From positions 286,460-350,459 of the forward strand of contig NZ_SKBU01000006.1 in NCBI RefSeq assembly GCF_004337705.1: DNA of 64,000 nt. The letters are read 5' to 3'. The notes below the pieces were generated by a model that saw only the letters and a list, made by a program, of their open reading frames with translations, was not told the origin of the DNA and searched no databases. Each line of letters begins with the position of its first letter. Within the stretch, counting starts at the first letter, position 1. The translations under genes and the position numbers were made by a program. Origin of the DNA: Rubrobacter taiwanensis (GTDB lineage: Bacteria; Actinomycetota; Rubrobacteria; Rubrobacterales; Rubrobacteraceae). Positions 52,151-59,796 of the stretch are shown piece after piece.

Positions 52151-53316
52151 GCGTAGAGGCAGCGTCCGTCCGCACCGTGGAGATCCCGACCCGCATGGTG
52201 CACGGGCCCGGAGCGATAAGCCGCCTGGGCGGGCTGGTGGCGGAGCTGGGCGTGCGGCGCCCGCTGCTCGTCACCGATCGGGGGATAGTCTCCGCCGGCA
52301 TCGCGGACGAGGCTCTTGAGCACCTGGAAGACGCCGTTCTCTTCGACCGGGTGCGGGCCAACCCGGACATCGAGCTCGTCGGCGAGGCGAGCGCGGCCTA
52401 CCGCGAGGAGGGCTGTGACGGGCTGGTCGCCCTGGGCGGCGGCAGCTCGATGGACACGGCGAAGTCCGTAGGGGTGGTGGTCTCGCACGGCGGCTCCATC
52501 GCCGAGTACGAGTACGGCAGGACGCCCATTACCCGGCGCATCCCGCCGCTGGTGGCCGTCCCGACCACGGCCGGGACCGGGAGCGAGGTAACGCTCTGGG
52601 CGGTGATCACGGACCACGAGCGGAAGATCAAGTTCAACGTCGGCGGCACCCCGCTCATCGGGGCGCACGTCGCGCTCATAGACCCGGTGCTGATGCTCGG
52701 GCTGCCGCCCCGGATAACCGCCGCCACCGGGATGGATGCCCTCTCGCACGGGATCGAGTGCTACACCTGCGACTACCACCAGCCGTTCAACGACGCGGTG
52801 GCCCTGGCGGCCATAGAGCTGGTCGCCCGGTGGCTGCGGGTGGCCGTCGAAGACGGGAGCAACCTGGAGGCCCGCACGAACCTGGCGCACGCGGCGACCT
52901 TCGGCGGGTTGGCCTACGGCACGGAGAGCGCGGGCGCGGCGCACGCCATGAGCCAGTCGGCCGGCGGCGTCCACGACTGCCCGCACGGGGAGCTGACCGC
53001 CCGGGTGCTGGGGCCGGTCTGCGAGTTCAACGCCCCCGCCGCGCCCGAGCGCTACGCCAGGATCGCCCAGGCGATGGGCGTCAACACGCACGGCATGTCG
53101 CCGCAGGAGGCGGCCACGGCCGGGATAGAGGAGATCTACCGCCTCACCGAGGACGTGGGCATCCCGACGATGCGGGAGCTCGGGTTCTCGGAGGACGAGA
53201 TCCCGCTGCTGGCGAAGATCGCCTACGAAGACCCGCAGACGATCGGCAATCCGCGCCCGGTGACGCCCGGCGACTACGCCGAGATCTACCGCAACGCCTT
53301 CTCCAGGGGGAAGTGA
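52147..53316 (+). CDS. Iron-containing alcohol dehydrogenase
   Basis: 389-aa group III (Fe) ADH. ATG 52147 overlaps the hydrolase stop. Hallmarks are GGGSSMDTAKSVGVVV, VPTTAGTGSEVTLWAV, the metal-binding MDALSHGIECYTCDYHQP, and HAMSQSAGGVHDCPHGEL with further His ligands. It interconverts an alcohol and aldehyde with NAD(P). With the aldehyde dehydrogenase gene downstream it likely performs an alcohol-to-aldehyde step on a compound released by, or fed to, the hydrolase. Relatives include lactaldehyde/1,3-propanediol dehydrogenases and phosphonoacetaldehyde reductases; a choice among these cannot be made. Confidence 0.92.
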   Translation: MSVEAASVRTVEIPTRMVHGPGAISRLGGLVAELGVRRPLLVTDRGIVSAGIADEALEHLEDAVLFDRVRANPDIELVGEASAAYREEGCDGLVALGGGSSMDTAKSVGVVVSHGGSIAEYEYGRTPITRRIPPLVAVPTTAGTGSEVTLWAVITDHERKIKFNVGGTPLIGAHVALIDPVLMLGLPPRITAATGMDALSHGIECYTCDYHQPFNDAVALAAIELVARWLRVAVEDGSNLEARTNLAHAATFGGLAYGTESAGAAHAMSQSAGGVHDCPHGELTARVLGPVCEFNAPAAPERYARIAQAMGVNTHGMSPQEAATAGIEEIYRLTEDVGIPTMRELGFSEDEIPLLAKIAYEDPQTIGNPRPVTPGDYAEIYRNAFSRGK

Positions 53317-54767
53317 TGCAGATACAGGTACGGGACTACCCGATGTACGTGGCGGGCGAGTGGATCGCCTCCGAAGCCCGCATGGAGGCCACGAGCCCGG
53401 CGACCGGGGAGAGGATAGGAACCGTCCCCGAGGGGACCCGCGAGGACGTGCGGCGCGCCATAGCCGCCGCGAACCGCGCCTGGCCGGCGTGGGCCGCCCG
53501 GTCGGCGTTCGAACGCGCCGCCGCGCTGGAGCGCGTGGCGGAGATAATCCGGGAGCGCCGGGAGGAGCTGGCCCGGACGCTCACCCTGGATCAGGGCAAG
53601 CCTCTCGCCGCCGAAGCCTACGACGAGGTGGACGAGCTCATCGTCTACTTCCGTCAGGCCGCAGCCGACACCACCAGGTTCGACGGCGCGCTGCCGCCCT
53701 CGGTGGACGCCGGAAAGCGCGTCCTGCTCTACCGGGTCCCGCGCGGGGTGGTGGGCGTGATCTCGCCCTGGAACTGGCCCTACACCATGCCCGCCGAGGT
53801 CATCGCCCCGGCGCTGGCGACCGGGAACGCCGTGGTCTGGACGCCCGCACCCTCCACCTCCGTCTGCTCCGTGAAGCTGGCCGAATGCATCGTGGACGCC
53901 GGCCTGCCCGCCGGGCTCTTTAACATGATCACCGGACAGGGACCGGTGGTGGGAGACGAGGTGGCATCCAACCCCGGCACGCACGCCGTTGCGTTTATCG
54001 GGTCCGTCGAGACCGGCCGGCAGGTGGCGCGGCGGGCCGCCGGGAAGCAGCTCTTGCTGGAGATGGGCGGCAACGGTCCGGTCGTGATCCTGGACGACGC
54101 CGACCTGGACGCCGCCGTGAAGGCGAGCCTCACCTCCGCCTTCCTGTGCGCCGGGCAGAGCTGCACCGCCGGGGAGCGCTTCCTGGTGCACGAGCGGGTG
54201 CACGACGCTTTCCTGGAGAAGCTGGCCGCGGCGGTGGAGCACGAGGTCCGGCTCGGCGACCCCTTCGCCCCGGAGACCACCTTGGGCCCGATGAACAACG
54301 AGCCGACCGCGCAGAAGATGGACCGGCACGTCACCGACGCGCTCCAGCGCGGGGCGGAGCTCGTGACCGGCGGCGCGCGGGCGGAGGAGTTCCCGACCCG
54401 CCTCTACTACCGCCCGACCGTGCTCAAGGGCGTCACGGAGGAGATGCAGGTCGCGCAGGAGGAGACCTTCGGCCCCGTTGCCCCGGTAACGGCCATCCGG
54501 AGCGAGGAGGACGCCCTCAGAACGGTAGACGGCTCGCCCTACGGTCTCTTGGCCGCGGTGTGGACCCGGGACCTGGTACGCGGGCTGCGCTTCGCCGAGC
54601 GGGTGCGGACCGGATGGGTCAATATCAACGCCTCCTCCAACCACTGGGAGAGCCACCTTCCCTTCGGCGGACGCTCGGGCTCCGCCTCCGGCATCGGGCG
54701 CGTCGGCGGGCGGTACCCGATGGAGACGTTCACCGAGATGAAGACGGTCGTCGTGAGCCTGGAGTGA
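53316..54767 (+). CDS. NAD(P)-dependent aldehyde dehydrogenase
   Basis: 483 aa. ATG 53316 overlaps the preceding stop by 1 nt (TGATG). Complete ALDH motifs are ISPWNWPYTMPAEV, FIGSVETGRQ, the general base Glu in LLEMGGNGPVV, the nucleophile Cys in AGQSCTAGERF, and EETFGPVAPVT. The Asn-Gly-Pro after the base (GGNGP rather than GGKNP) is seen in some lactaldehyde/glycolaldehyde and phosphonoacetaldehyde-type dehydrogenases. It forms an acid from the aldehyde made by the Fe-ADH. A perfect terminator-like hairpin follows at 54777. Confidence 0.94.
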   Translation: MQIQVRDYPMYVAGEWIASEARMEATSPATGERIGTVPEGTREDVRRAIAAANRAWPAWAARSAFERAAALERVAEIIRERREELARTLTLDQGKPLAAEAYDEVDELIVYFRQAAADTTRFDGALPPSVDAGKRVLLYRVPRGVVGVISPWNWPYTMPAEVIAPALATGNAVVWTPAPSTSVCSVKLAECIVDAGLPAGLFNMITGQGPVVGDEVASNPGTHAVAFIGSVETGRQVARRAAGKQLLLEMGGNGPVVILDDADLDAAVKASLTSAFLCAGQSCTAGERFLVHERVHDAFLEKLAAAVEHEVRLGDPFAPETTLGPMNNEPTAQKMDRHVTDALQRGAELVTGGARAEEFPTRLYYRPTVLKGVTEEMQVAQEETFGPVAPVTAIRSEEDALRTVDGSPYGLLAAVWTRDLVRGLRFAERVRTGWVNINASSNHWESHLPFGGRSGSASGIGRVGGRYPMETFTEMKTVVVSLE

Positions 54768-54776
54768 ACGATGCGC

Positions 54777-54802
54777 GGCGGGGCGGCCGGGGCCGCCCCG
54801 CC
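54777..54802. terminator. Perfect 12-bp inverted repeat, bidirectional terminator candidate
   Basis: GGCGGGGCGGCC and its complement flank a 2-nt centre (54789-54790) between the convergent aldehyde dehydrogenase and SCP2 stops. It lacks a T tract, as is common for GC-rich terminators in this type of genome. Confidence 0.7.
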
Positions 54803-54806
54803 GGCA

Positions 54807-55124
54807 TTACAGGATCTTCTGCAGCTGCATCGCCTTGCTCATGTCGCCCTTCATCCGGAGCTTGCCGGACATCGTGGCGCTCATCGGGTCCAGCTCGCCG
54901 GAGACCAGCCTCAGCCAGTCCTCCTCGCCGGCCATGATCGTGCACTCCGGCTCCTTCGTCTCACCCTCCTCAATGGTGACCTCGCCGTCCCGAAAATCCG
55001 CGGTCCACTTGCCGGCCCCGGAGATGTCGAAGAGATAGGTCCCCTTTATACCCCGGGCCCGCTCGGGGTCCAGATTGCGCGAGATGTGATCGAAATACTC
55101 CGCCGCCGAACCGTACCGAGACAC
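54807..55124 (-). CDS. SCP2 sterol/lipid-transfer domain protein (second copy)
   Basis: 105 aa from GTG 55124, after GGGAGGGAGC; a longer start at 55157 would overlap the operator. It is clearly paralogous to the SCP2 protein at 37065: GTYLFDISGAGKW, EPECTIMAGEEDWLRLVSGE and KLRMKGDMSKAMQLQKIL align over the whole length without gaps of note. It is thus a single lipid-carrier domain. An operator-like TTATCA palindrome lies upstream at 55159-55174, despite being about 18 kb from the fatty-acid cluster, suggesting joint control. Confidence 0.9.
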   Translation of the reverse strand: MSRYGSAAEYFDHISRNLDPERARGIKGTYLFDISGAGKWTADFRDGEVTIEEGETKEPECTIMAGEEDWLRLVSGELDPMSATMSGKLRMKGDMSKAMQLQKIL

Positions 55125-55158
55125 GCTCCCTCCCGTCCCTGGCTTATACCGCGACACA

Positions 55159-55174
55159 TTATCAGTTTTGATAA
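55159..55174 (-). promoter_or_regulatory. Operator-like palindrome upstream of the second SCP2 gene
   Basis: TTATCA-GTTT-TGATAA is a perfect inverted repeat. It shares the left half and the GT following it with the canonical sites, but has a four-nt rather than two-nt spacer. It is 35 nt upstream of the SCP2 start. Confidence 0.4.
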
Positions 55175-55210
55175 CTTACCAGAACCGGGGAAGCGGGGCA
55201 ACGGAGAATT

Positions 55211-55993
55211 CTACTTCCGGAAGCCGAGGCAGTGAGATATCTCGTCGGCGGCGCGCTTCAGCCGTTCTCCGAGCCCGGGAAGCTGCTCCTCCGGCAGCCG
55301 GAAGGCGGGCCCCGAGACGCTCACGGCGGCCACGACCCGGCCGTCGGAGTAGCGGATGGGGGCTCCCACGGCGCTCAGCCCCACCTCCAGCTCCTCGACG
55401 GTGTAGGCGTAGCCCCGCTCCTCCGCCTCGGCGAGCTGTCTCTCCAGCTCGGCCGGGTCCACAATGGTGCGCTCGGTGTAGCGCTCCAGCGGCCGTTTCA
55501 GGATGCGGCGGCGCTGATCCTCGGGCATGTTGAGCAGGAAGAGCTTGCCGGCGGCGGTCGCGTGCAGCGGCGTGTGGCGGCCCGTCCAGTCCACGTTCAG
55601 GGCGGAGGAGCGCGAGATCGACTGGTGGACGACCACCGCGTCGTCGTCCTCGAGGACCGCGAGGGTGACCGTCTCCCCGGTCTCGTCGCTGAGCCGCTCA
55701 CAGACGGATCGGGCACAGCGCATGAGGTCCAGCTCCGCCGTCACCGAACTGGCCAGCAGCACCAGCCCGAACCCCAGCCGGTACTTCTCCGTGGCGGCGT
55801 CTTGCTCCACCAGCCCCCGGTCTCTGAGCGTCGTGAGCAGCCGGTAGGCGGTGGACTTGTGGATGTCGAGCTCGTTGGCGATCTCGGTCACCCCGGACCA
55901 GCCGCGCCGGGAGAGAAACTCCATCACCGAGATCGCCCGGTCGACGGATTGCACGTAGGTGTTCCTGCGGCCTGCAGCGTTAGCGGACTCCAC
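55211..55993 (-). CDS. IclR family transcriptional regulator
   Basis: 260 aa. The N-terminal winged helix (residues about 13-75: SVDRAISVMEFLS, VTEIANELDIHKSTAYRLLTTL) is followed by the GAF-like IclR effector domain with HQSISRSSALNVDWTGRHTPLHATAAGKLFL and GLSAVGAPIRYSDGRVVAAVSVSGP. IclR proteins sense small organic acids and control nearby catabolic genes. The hydrolase-ADH-ALDH operon about 0.4 kb away across the SCP2 gene is a plausible target, but no operator was recognised. GTG 55993 lies 6 nt after the TetR stop, so the two regulators are cotranscribed. Confidence 0.92.
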   Translation of the reverse strand: MESANAAGRRNTYVQSVDRAISVMEFLSRRGWSGVTEIANELDIHKSTAYRLLTTLRDRGLVEQDAATEKYRLGFGLVLLASSVTAELDLMRCARSVCERLSDETGETVTLAVLEDDDAVVVHQSISRSSALNVDWTGRHTPLHATAAGKLFLLNMPEDQRRRILKRPLERYTERTIVDPAELERQLAEAEERGYAYTVEELEVGLSAVGAPIRYSDGRVVAAVSVSGPAFRLPEEQLPGLGERLKRAADEISHCLGFRK

Positions 55994-55999
55994 AACAGG

Positions 56000-56614
56000 T
56001 TATTCTACACGCTCGCCTGCGTCCCCGGCGCCTGCCGCCAGCAGCGACTCGGCCGCCGCCCGGGCCTTGCGCGTCGGTTCCGTATCCCCGCGGGTAACGG
56101 CCGTCACGATGGCCCCCTCGAAGAGGATGACGAACTGATCCGCCAGCTCCTCCGGGTCCCGGGCCCCGGCTTCGGAGGCCAGCTTTACGAAGTGCTCGCG
56201 CATCCACTCCTTGTGCTCCCGGGCCACCACGCGCGCCGGATGGTTGGGGTCGGCGATCTCCGTGGTCGCATTGATGAACGCACAGCCGCGAAAGTCCCCG
56301 CCCTCTCCCTCGATCCAGCTCTCCAAAGCATCGAAGACCGCCAGGAGCCGCTCCTGCGGCGTGCTCCGGCCCTCCGAAGCCTCCTCCAGCCACGCACGCC
56401 ACCGCTCGTCCCGAGCCCTCAGGTAGGCCGCAACCAGCTCGTCCTTGGAGCCGAAGTTGTTGTAGAGGGTCATCTTGGCAACCCCGGCCCGGTCCACGAC
56501 CGTATCCACCCCAACCGCCCTTATGCCCTCCCGGTAGAAGAGCTCCGCCGCAGCCCCGAGAAGCCGCTCCGCCGGCGACGAACCCTCCTCCGTAATCCCC
56601 TTCACGCCCGTCAC
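56000..56614 (-). CDS. TetR family transcriptional regulator
   Basis: 204 aa. The DNA-binding helix region (residues about 14-60) reads AAELFYREGIRAVGVDTVVDRAGVAKMTLYNNFGSKDELV, typical of the AcrR/TetR group with TetR_C-type ligand domain (QERLLAVFDALESWIEGEGGDFRGCAFINATTEI, a motif common in this subgroup). It is autoregulated by inference: a 20-bp inverted repeat with TAGACA/TGTCTA arms sits 17 nt upstream. It may also control the divergent Hsp20 gene. It is followed by iclR in the same transcript. Inducer unknown. Confidence 0.9.
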   Translation of the reverse strand: MTGVKGITEEGSSPAERLLGAAAELFYREGIRAVGVDTVVDRAGVAKMTLYNNFGSKDELVAAYLRARDERWRAWLEEASEGRSTPQERLLAVFDALESWIEGEGGDFRGCAFINATTEIADPNHPARVVAREHKEWMREHFVKLASEAGARDPEELADQFVILFEGAIVTAVTRGDTEPTRKARAAAESLLAAGAGDAGERVE

Positions 56615-56630
56615 GAAATCCCCCCTTCGC

Positions 56631-56654
56631 TAGACAGACCTGTATGTCTATAAT
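56631..56654. promoter_or_regulatory. TetR operator and divergent promoter element
   Basis: TAGACA (56631-56636) and TGTCTA (56645-56650) are a perfect 6-bp inverted repeat around an 8-nt centre. TATAAT at 56649-56654 on the plus strand overlaps the right arm and would be the -10 of the Hsp20 gene, so a bound repressor would block it and the TetR promoter. Confidence 0.55.
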
Positions 56655-56714
56655 CTGGCCAGAGTCAGTATACAGAGTTGTACATCCGGCATCCAGTTAC
56701 GGGAGGGCGGTACG

Positions 56715-57128
56715 GTGTTCAATCCGGTACGGTGGCTAGTAGAGCGGGTACGCGAGATGGACCGCGGTATGGCGGTCATGCGGGGTGAGGAGTTCGGGTC
56801 TGGAGTTGAGCTGGGGGAGGAGGGGGAGGAGTTTGTGATCCGGGCTGGGCTTCCGGGTGTGGAGCCGGGGGATGTAGACGTTGCGCTCTTCCGGCGGGGG
56901 GTGATAGCGATCTCCGGCATCCGGCGGGCCGGCCGGGAGGATGTCCCCGTCTACGACGTGCGAGATCTCGGCTACGACACATTCCGGCATACCGTGGATC
57001 TGCCGGAAGGCTACGACGAGAGCACGGCCCGGGCTTGGCTGCGGGAGGGCGTGCTGGAGATCCGGGTCCGGAGGGGGGTTCCGGAGGGGGATCTGCGGCG
57101 GATCGGGCTAGAGGGCTTCAGGGGCTAG
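56715..57128 (+). CDS. Small heat shock protein Hsp20/alpha-crystallin family
   Basis: 137 aa from GTG 56715, after GGGAGGGCGG. The alpha-crystallin beta-sandwich is visible (EEFVIRAGLPGVEPGDVDVALFRRGVIAISGIR, then DTFRHTVDLPEGYDESTARAWLREGVLEIRVRR) with the conserved GVLEIRV motif. The C-terminal I-x-I anchoring motif is not obvious (it ends GLEGFRG), so oligomer assembly may differ from classical sHSPs. It would act as an ATP-independent holdase. Divergent from a TetR gene, it is transcribed through that regulator's operator, unlike HrcA- or HspR-controlled relatives. Its stop is 3 nt from the convergent sarcosine oxidase stop. Confidence 0.85.
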   Translation: MFNPVRWLVERVREMDRGMAVMRGEEFGSGVELGEEGEEFVIRAGLPGVEPGDVDVALFRRGVIAISGIRRAGREDVPVYDVRDLGYDTFRHTVDLPEGYDESTARAWLREGVLEIRVRRGVPEGDLRRIGLEGFRG

Positions 57129-57131
57129 GCT

Positions 57132-58388
57132 CTACCAGAACGGGCGCACCCTCCGGGGGCGCGGGAAGGCCCGCGCCCGGCCGTTCGGGGCGATCTCCTC
57201 CCGGCCGCGATATTCCCTCCGGGCGGCGGCCCGTCCGGGGAGGGGCCCGAAGCGGTCGAGGCGGAAGAGGCTTATGTCGTGGCGGGTCATGCCCCGTTCG
57301 GCCAGATCCGCCAGTATCTCCCCGATCACGCTGGCGAACTTGAAGCCGTGCCCGGAGCACGGCGAGGCCAGAACCACCTGCTCATACTCCGGGTGCAGAT
57401 CGAGGATGAAGTGGTGGTCGGGGGTGTTGGTGAACATGCACACGGCGAGGCTCATCGTGGGGCCGCACCCTTCGGGGAAGTACCGCCCGGCGAACTGGCG
57501 AAGCAGCTGCTCGTCGTAGTCGTGGGGATCGCGGTCGATCTCGTCGGCGCCTCCGGTCTGGTTGAGATGGAAGTACTTGCCGAACTTGAAGCCCGGAACG
57601 CCGAAGACCGGGAAGCCGTAGAAGCGTCCCTCCTCCACCAGCAGGTTGAACACGGGAAAGGTATGGGGCCGGAAGAACTCGGGGCGGGTGGGCTGCAGCC
57701 AGGCCAGAACCTGCCGCTCGGGCACGGCGAGGTGCCCCAGAGCGTCAACCAGCGAACCTTCCCACGCCCCGGCGGTGATGACGAGCTTCTCGGCCTCGTA
57801 GGATCCCCTTTGCGTGCGAACCCGCACCCCGCCCTCATCGAGGGGTTCCCACTCAAGCACTCTTTCGTGGGCGTGGATCTCGGCTCCCTTCTCCTGTGCG
57901 GCCATAACGTAGGAGACGATGCACCTCTCGGGGGTGAGGAAGCCGCCTTCGGGCTGAAGCAGCGCGAGGTGATCGGCGGGCAGGTTGTAGGCGGGGTAGC
58001 GGCGTCTGAGCTCTGCGCCGGTGAGCACCTCGTGCGGCAGGTCGTGCAGCTTGCACGACTCCCACGAGCCCCTGAATACCCAGGAGTCCTCCGGCCCGGC
58101 GTCTATGGAGCCGGTTATGTACAGCAGTCGCTCGCCCGCTTCCCGCTCTATCTCCCGCCACAGCTCGTAGGCCCTTCTGAGGAGCAGCACGTAGGAGGGA
58201 TGCTCGTAGTAGGCGAGGCGGATGATGCGCGTGTGGCCGTGGGAGGAGCCCATGGAGTGCGGGATGCCAAACCGCTCCAGTCCCAGAACCCGCCTGCCCC
58301 TCCTCGCCAGGTAGTAGGCGGTGGCGCTGCCCATCGCTCCCACACCCACCACGATGGCGTCGTAGTGGCCGGAGTAGTTTACAGCCAT
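57132..58388 (-). CDS. Monomeric sarcosine oxidase / N-methyl amino acid oxidase (FAD)
   Basis: 418 aa. The N-terminal dinucleotide-binding motif is GVGAMGSATAYYLARRG, followed by the family stretch GSSHGHTRIIRLAYYEHP. The covalent-FAD cysteine lies in CMFTNTPDHHFILD near residue 317, and PCSGHGFKFASVIGE follows. This is the monomeric sarcosine oxidase/N-methyltryptophan oxidase family, oxidising secondary N-methyl amino acids to release formaldehyde and peroxide. A basic C-terminal extension of about 40 residues is not part of the core. It is 8 nt downstream of the GcvT-like gene, suggesting capture of the one-carbon unit by tetrahydrofolate. Confidence 0.93.
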   Translation of the reverse strand: MAVNYSGHYDAIVVGVGAMGSATAYYLARRGRRVLGLERFGIPHSMGSSHGHTRIIRLAYYEHPSYVLLLRRAYELWREIEREAGERLLYITGSIDAGPEDSWVFRGSWESCKLHDLPHEVLTGAELRRRYPAYNLPADHLALLQPEGGFLTPERCIVSYVMAAQEKGAEIHAHERVLEWEPLDEGGVRVRTQRGSYEAEKLVITAGAWEGSLVDALGHLAVPERQVLAWLQPTRPEFFRPHTFPVFNLLVEEGRFYGFPVFGVPGFKFGKYFHLNQTGGADEIDRDPHDYDEQLLRQFAGRYFPEGCGPTMSLAVCMFTNTPDHHFILDLHPEYEQVVLASPCSGHGFKFASVIGEILADLAERGMTRHDISLFRLDRFGPLPGRAAARREYRGREEIAPNGRARAFPRPRRVRPFW

Positions 58389-58396
58389 GTCCTTCC

Positions 58397-59671
58397 CTAC
58401 CTGCCGGCGGTGTTGCGGTCGGGCGAGAAGGCGGCGGGCGGCGGCGCGGGTCCGGCGCGGCGTTCGTCGTCCTCGGGCCTTGCGTAGATGCGGGCATTCT
58501 CCGGATCGAAGAAGGGGGTCTGGACGACGCGTGCCGGGATGGGCCGGCCGTTCATCTGCACGATCAGGTTATTCCCGGGCCAAGAGTGCGCCGTCTCCAC
58601 ATACCCGAGAGCCAGCACCTTGCCCACCGAGGGACCGTAGGCGCTGCTGGTCACACGCCCGACCTGCCGCTCCCCGGGCGCCAGCTCATCCTCGTACTCT
58701 CCCGCCTCAGAGCCGGTCTCAACCACCTCCCTGAAGGTCGCAACGTCCCCGATGGCGTAGATCCCGTCCCCATGAGAGGCCGGCACCTCACTCTCCAGGA
58801 TCAAACCCACCCAGCGTCTGTCCAGTCCTCGCTCCTGTACCCCGAGCAAGGCCTCCCGCCCGATAAAGTGGGGTTTGTCGAAGCGGATCCAGCGCGAAAG
58901 CCCCACATGAAAGGGCGTCTCTTCCTCGCTTATGTCCGGCCCGTAGAGCGGCAGCGCCTTCTCTATCCGCAAGGACTGCATCGCCTCAACCCCGTAAGGC
59001 CTCAGCTCAAACTCCCGGCCACTCGCCAGAATGCTCTCCCAGAGCCCCCCGGCCTGATCCGCAGGCACATAGAGCTCGTAGCCAAGCTCCCCCGTGTAGC
59101 CGGAGCGCGACACGATGACCTCAACGCCCCCGATCACCCCCGCAGCAAACCGGAAGAAGCGCAGGGCATCAAGGTCAACTCCCTCGACAACCGTCTTCAG
59201 ATACATCCTGGAGAGAGGCCCCTGCACCGAGAACAAGGCGATAGCCGCCGTCATGTCGGTGACGTAGGCGCTCGTGCCCACAGCATGCTCCGAAACCCAG
59301 CGGTAGCTCTTAAGACGCGGCCCGGAGCTCGCAACCACCATGAAGTGCTCCTCGTCAAACTTGTAGACCGTCACATCATCCACGATGCCCCCCTCCTCAT
59401 TGCACATCGTGGAGTACCTCAGCTGCCCCGGCTGCATGTCCTGAACCTCGTTGACAAGCAGCCGCCTCAAAAGCCGCTCAGCCCCAGGCCCCTTCACATC
59501 TATCTCCCCCATCGTGGAGAGATCCTGCATCCCAACGTTTCTCCTGACATTCAGATGCTCCTCAACCGGCGAAGTGTAGGAGGAAGGGAACATGTACTCC
59601 CCGCCGCCCTTGACCAGACTCCGCGCCGAACGCCGGTGGAAATCAAAGAGGGGCGTCCTTCTCTCCACCAT
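58397..59671 (-). CDS. GcvT-like aminomethyltransferase (folate-dependent demethylase type)
   Basis: 424 aa. The GcvT fold is complete: GMQDLSTMGEIDVKGPGAERLLRRLLVNEV, YSTMCNEEGGIVDDVTVYKFDEEHFMVVASSG, SGYTGELGYELYVPA and the C-terminal barrel KPHFIGREALL. Such free-standing proteins are not the T-protein of the glycine cleavage system here (no gcvH/gcvP nearby) but act on dimethylglycine, sarcosine or DMSP-like substrates with folate. It is the first gene of an operon with sarcosine oxidase and is divergent from a GntR regulator. The C-terminal about 25 residues are Pro/Ala-rich. Confidence 0.9.
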   Translation of the reverse strand: MVERRTPLFDFHRRSARSLVKGGGEYMFPSSYTSPVEEHLNVRRNVGMQDLSTMGEIDVKGPGAERLLRRLLVNEVQDMQPGQLRYSTMCNEEGGIVDDVTVYKFDEEHFMVVASSGPRLKSYRWVSEHAVGTSAYVTDMTAAIALFSVQGPLSRMYLKTVVEGVDLDALRFFRFAAGVIGGVEVIVSRSGYTGELGYELYVPADQAGGLWESILASGREFELRPYGVEAMQSLRIEKALPLYGPDISEEETPFHVGLSRWIRFDKPHFIGREALLGVQERGLDRRWVGLILESEVPASHGDGIYAIGDVATFREVVETGSEAGEYEDELAPGERQVGRVTSSAYGPSVGKVLALGYVETAHSWPGNNLIVQMNGRPIPARVVQTPFFDPENARIYARPEDDERRAGPAPPPAAFSPDRNTAGR

Positions 59672-59748
59672 CCCATGACTCCCTTCGCTTATCGCACCCT
59701 TTGCGTCCCGGGCCCATCCCCGTTACCATTACTAATTGTAAACAAAGA

Positions 59749-59779
59749 TTACCGAAAATGTTAGTGTAGTTTACCGAAA
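59749..59779. promoter_or_regulatory. Direct-repeat operator of the GntR-regulated methylamine operon
   Basis: TTACCGAAA occurs exactly at 59749-59757 and 59771-59779, 22 bp apart (about two helical turns), in the 125-nt gap between divergent gntR and gcvT-like genes. GTAAAC (near 59738) and GTTTACC (59769-59775) add an inverted element. It is a likely binding site for the GntR protein, with the gntR ATG only 18 nt away. Confidence 0.5.
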
Positions 59780-59796
59780 GAGGGGGCCGGGGCGGA

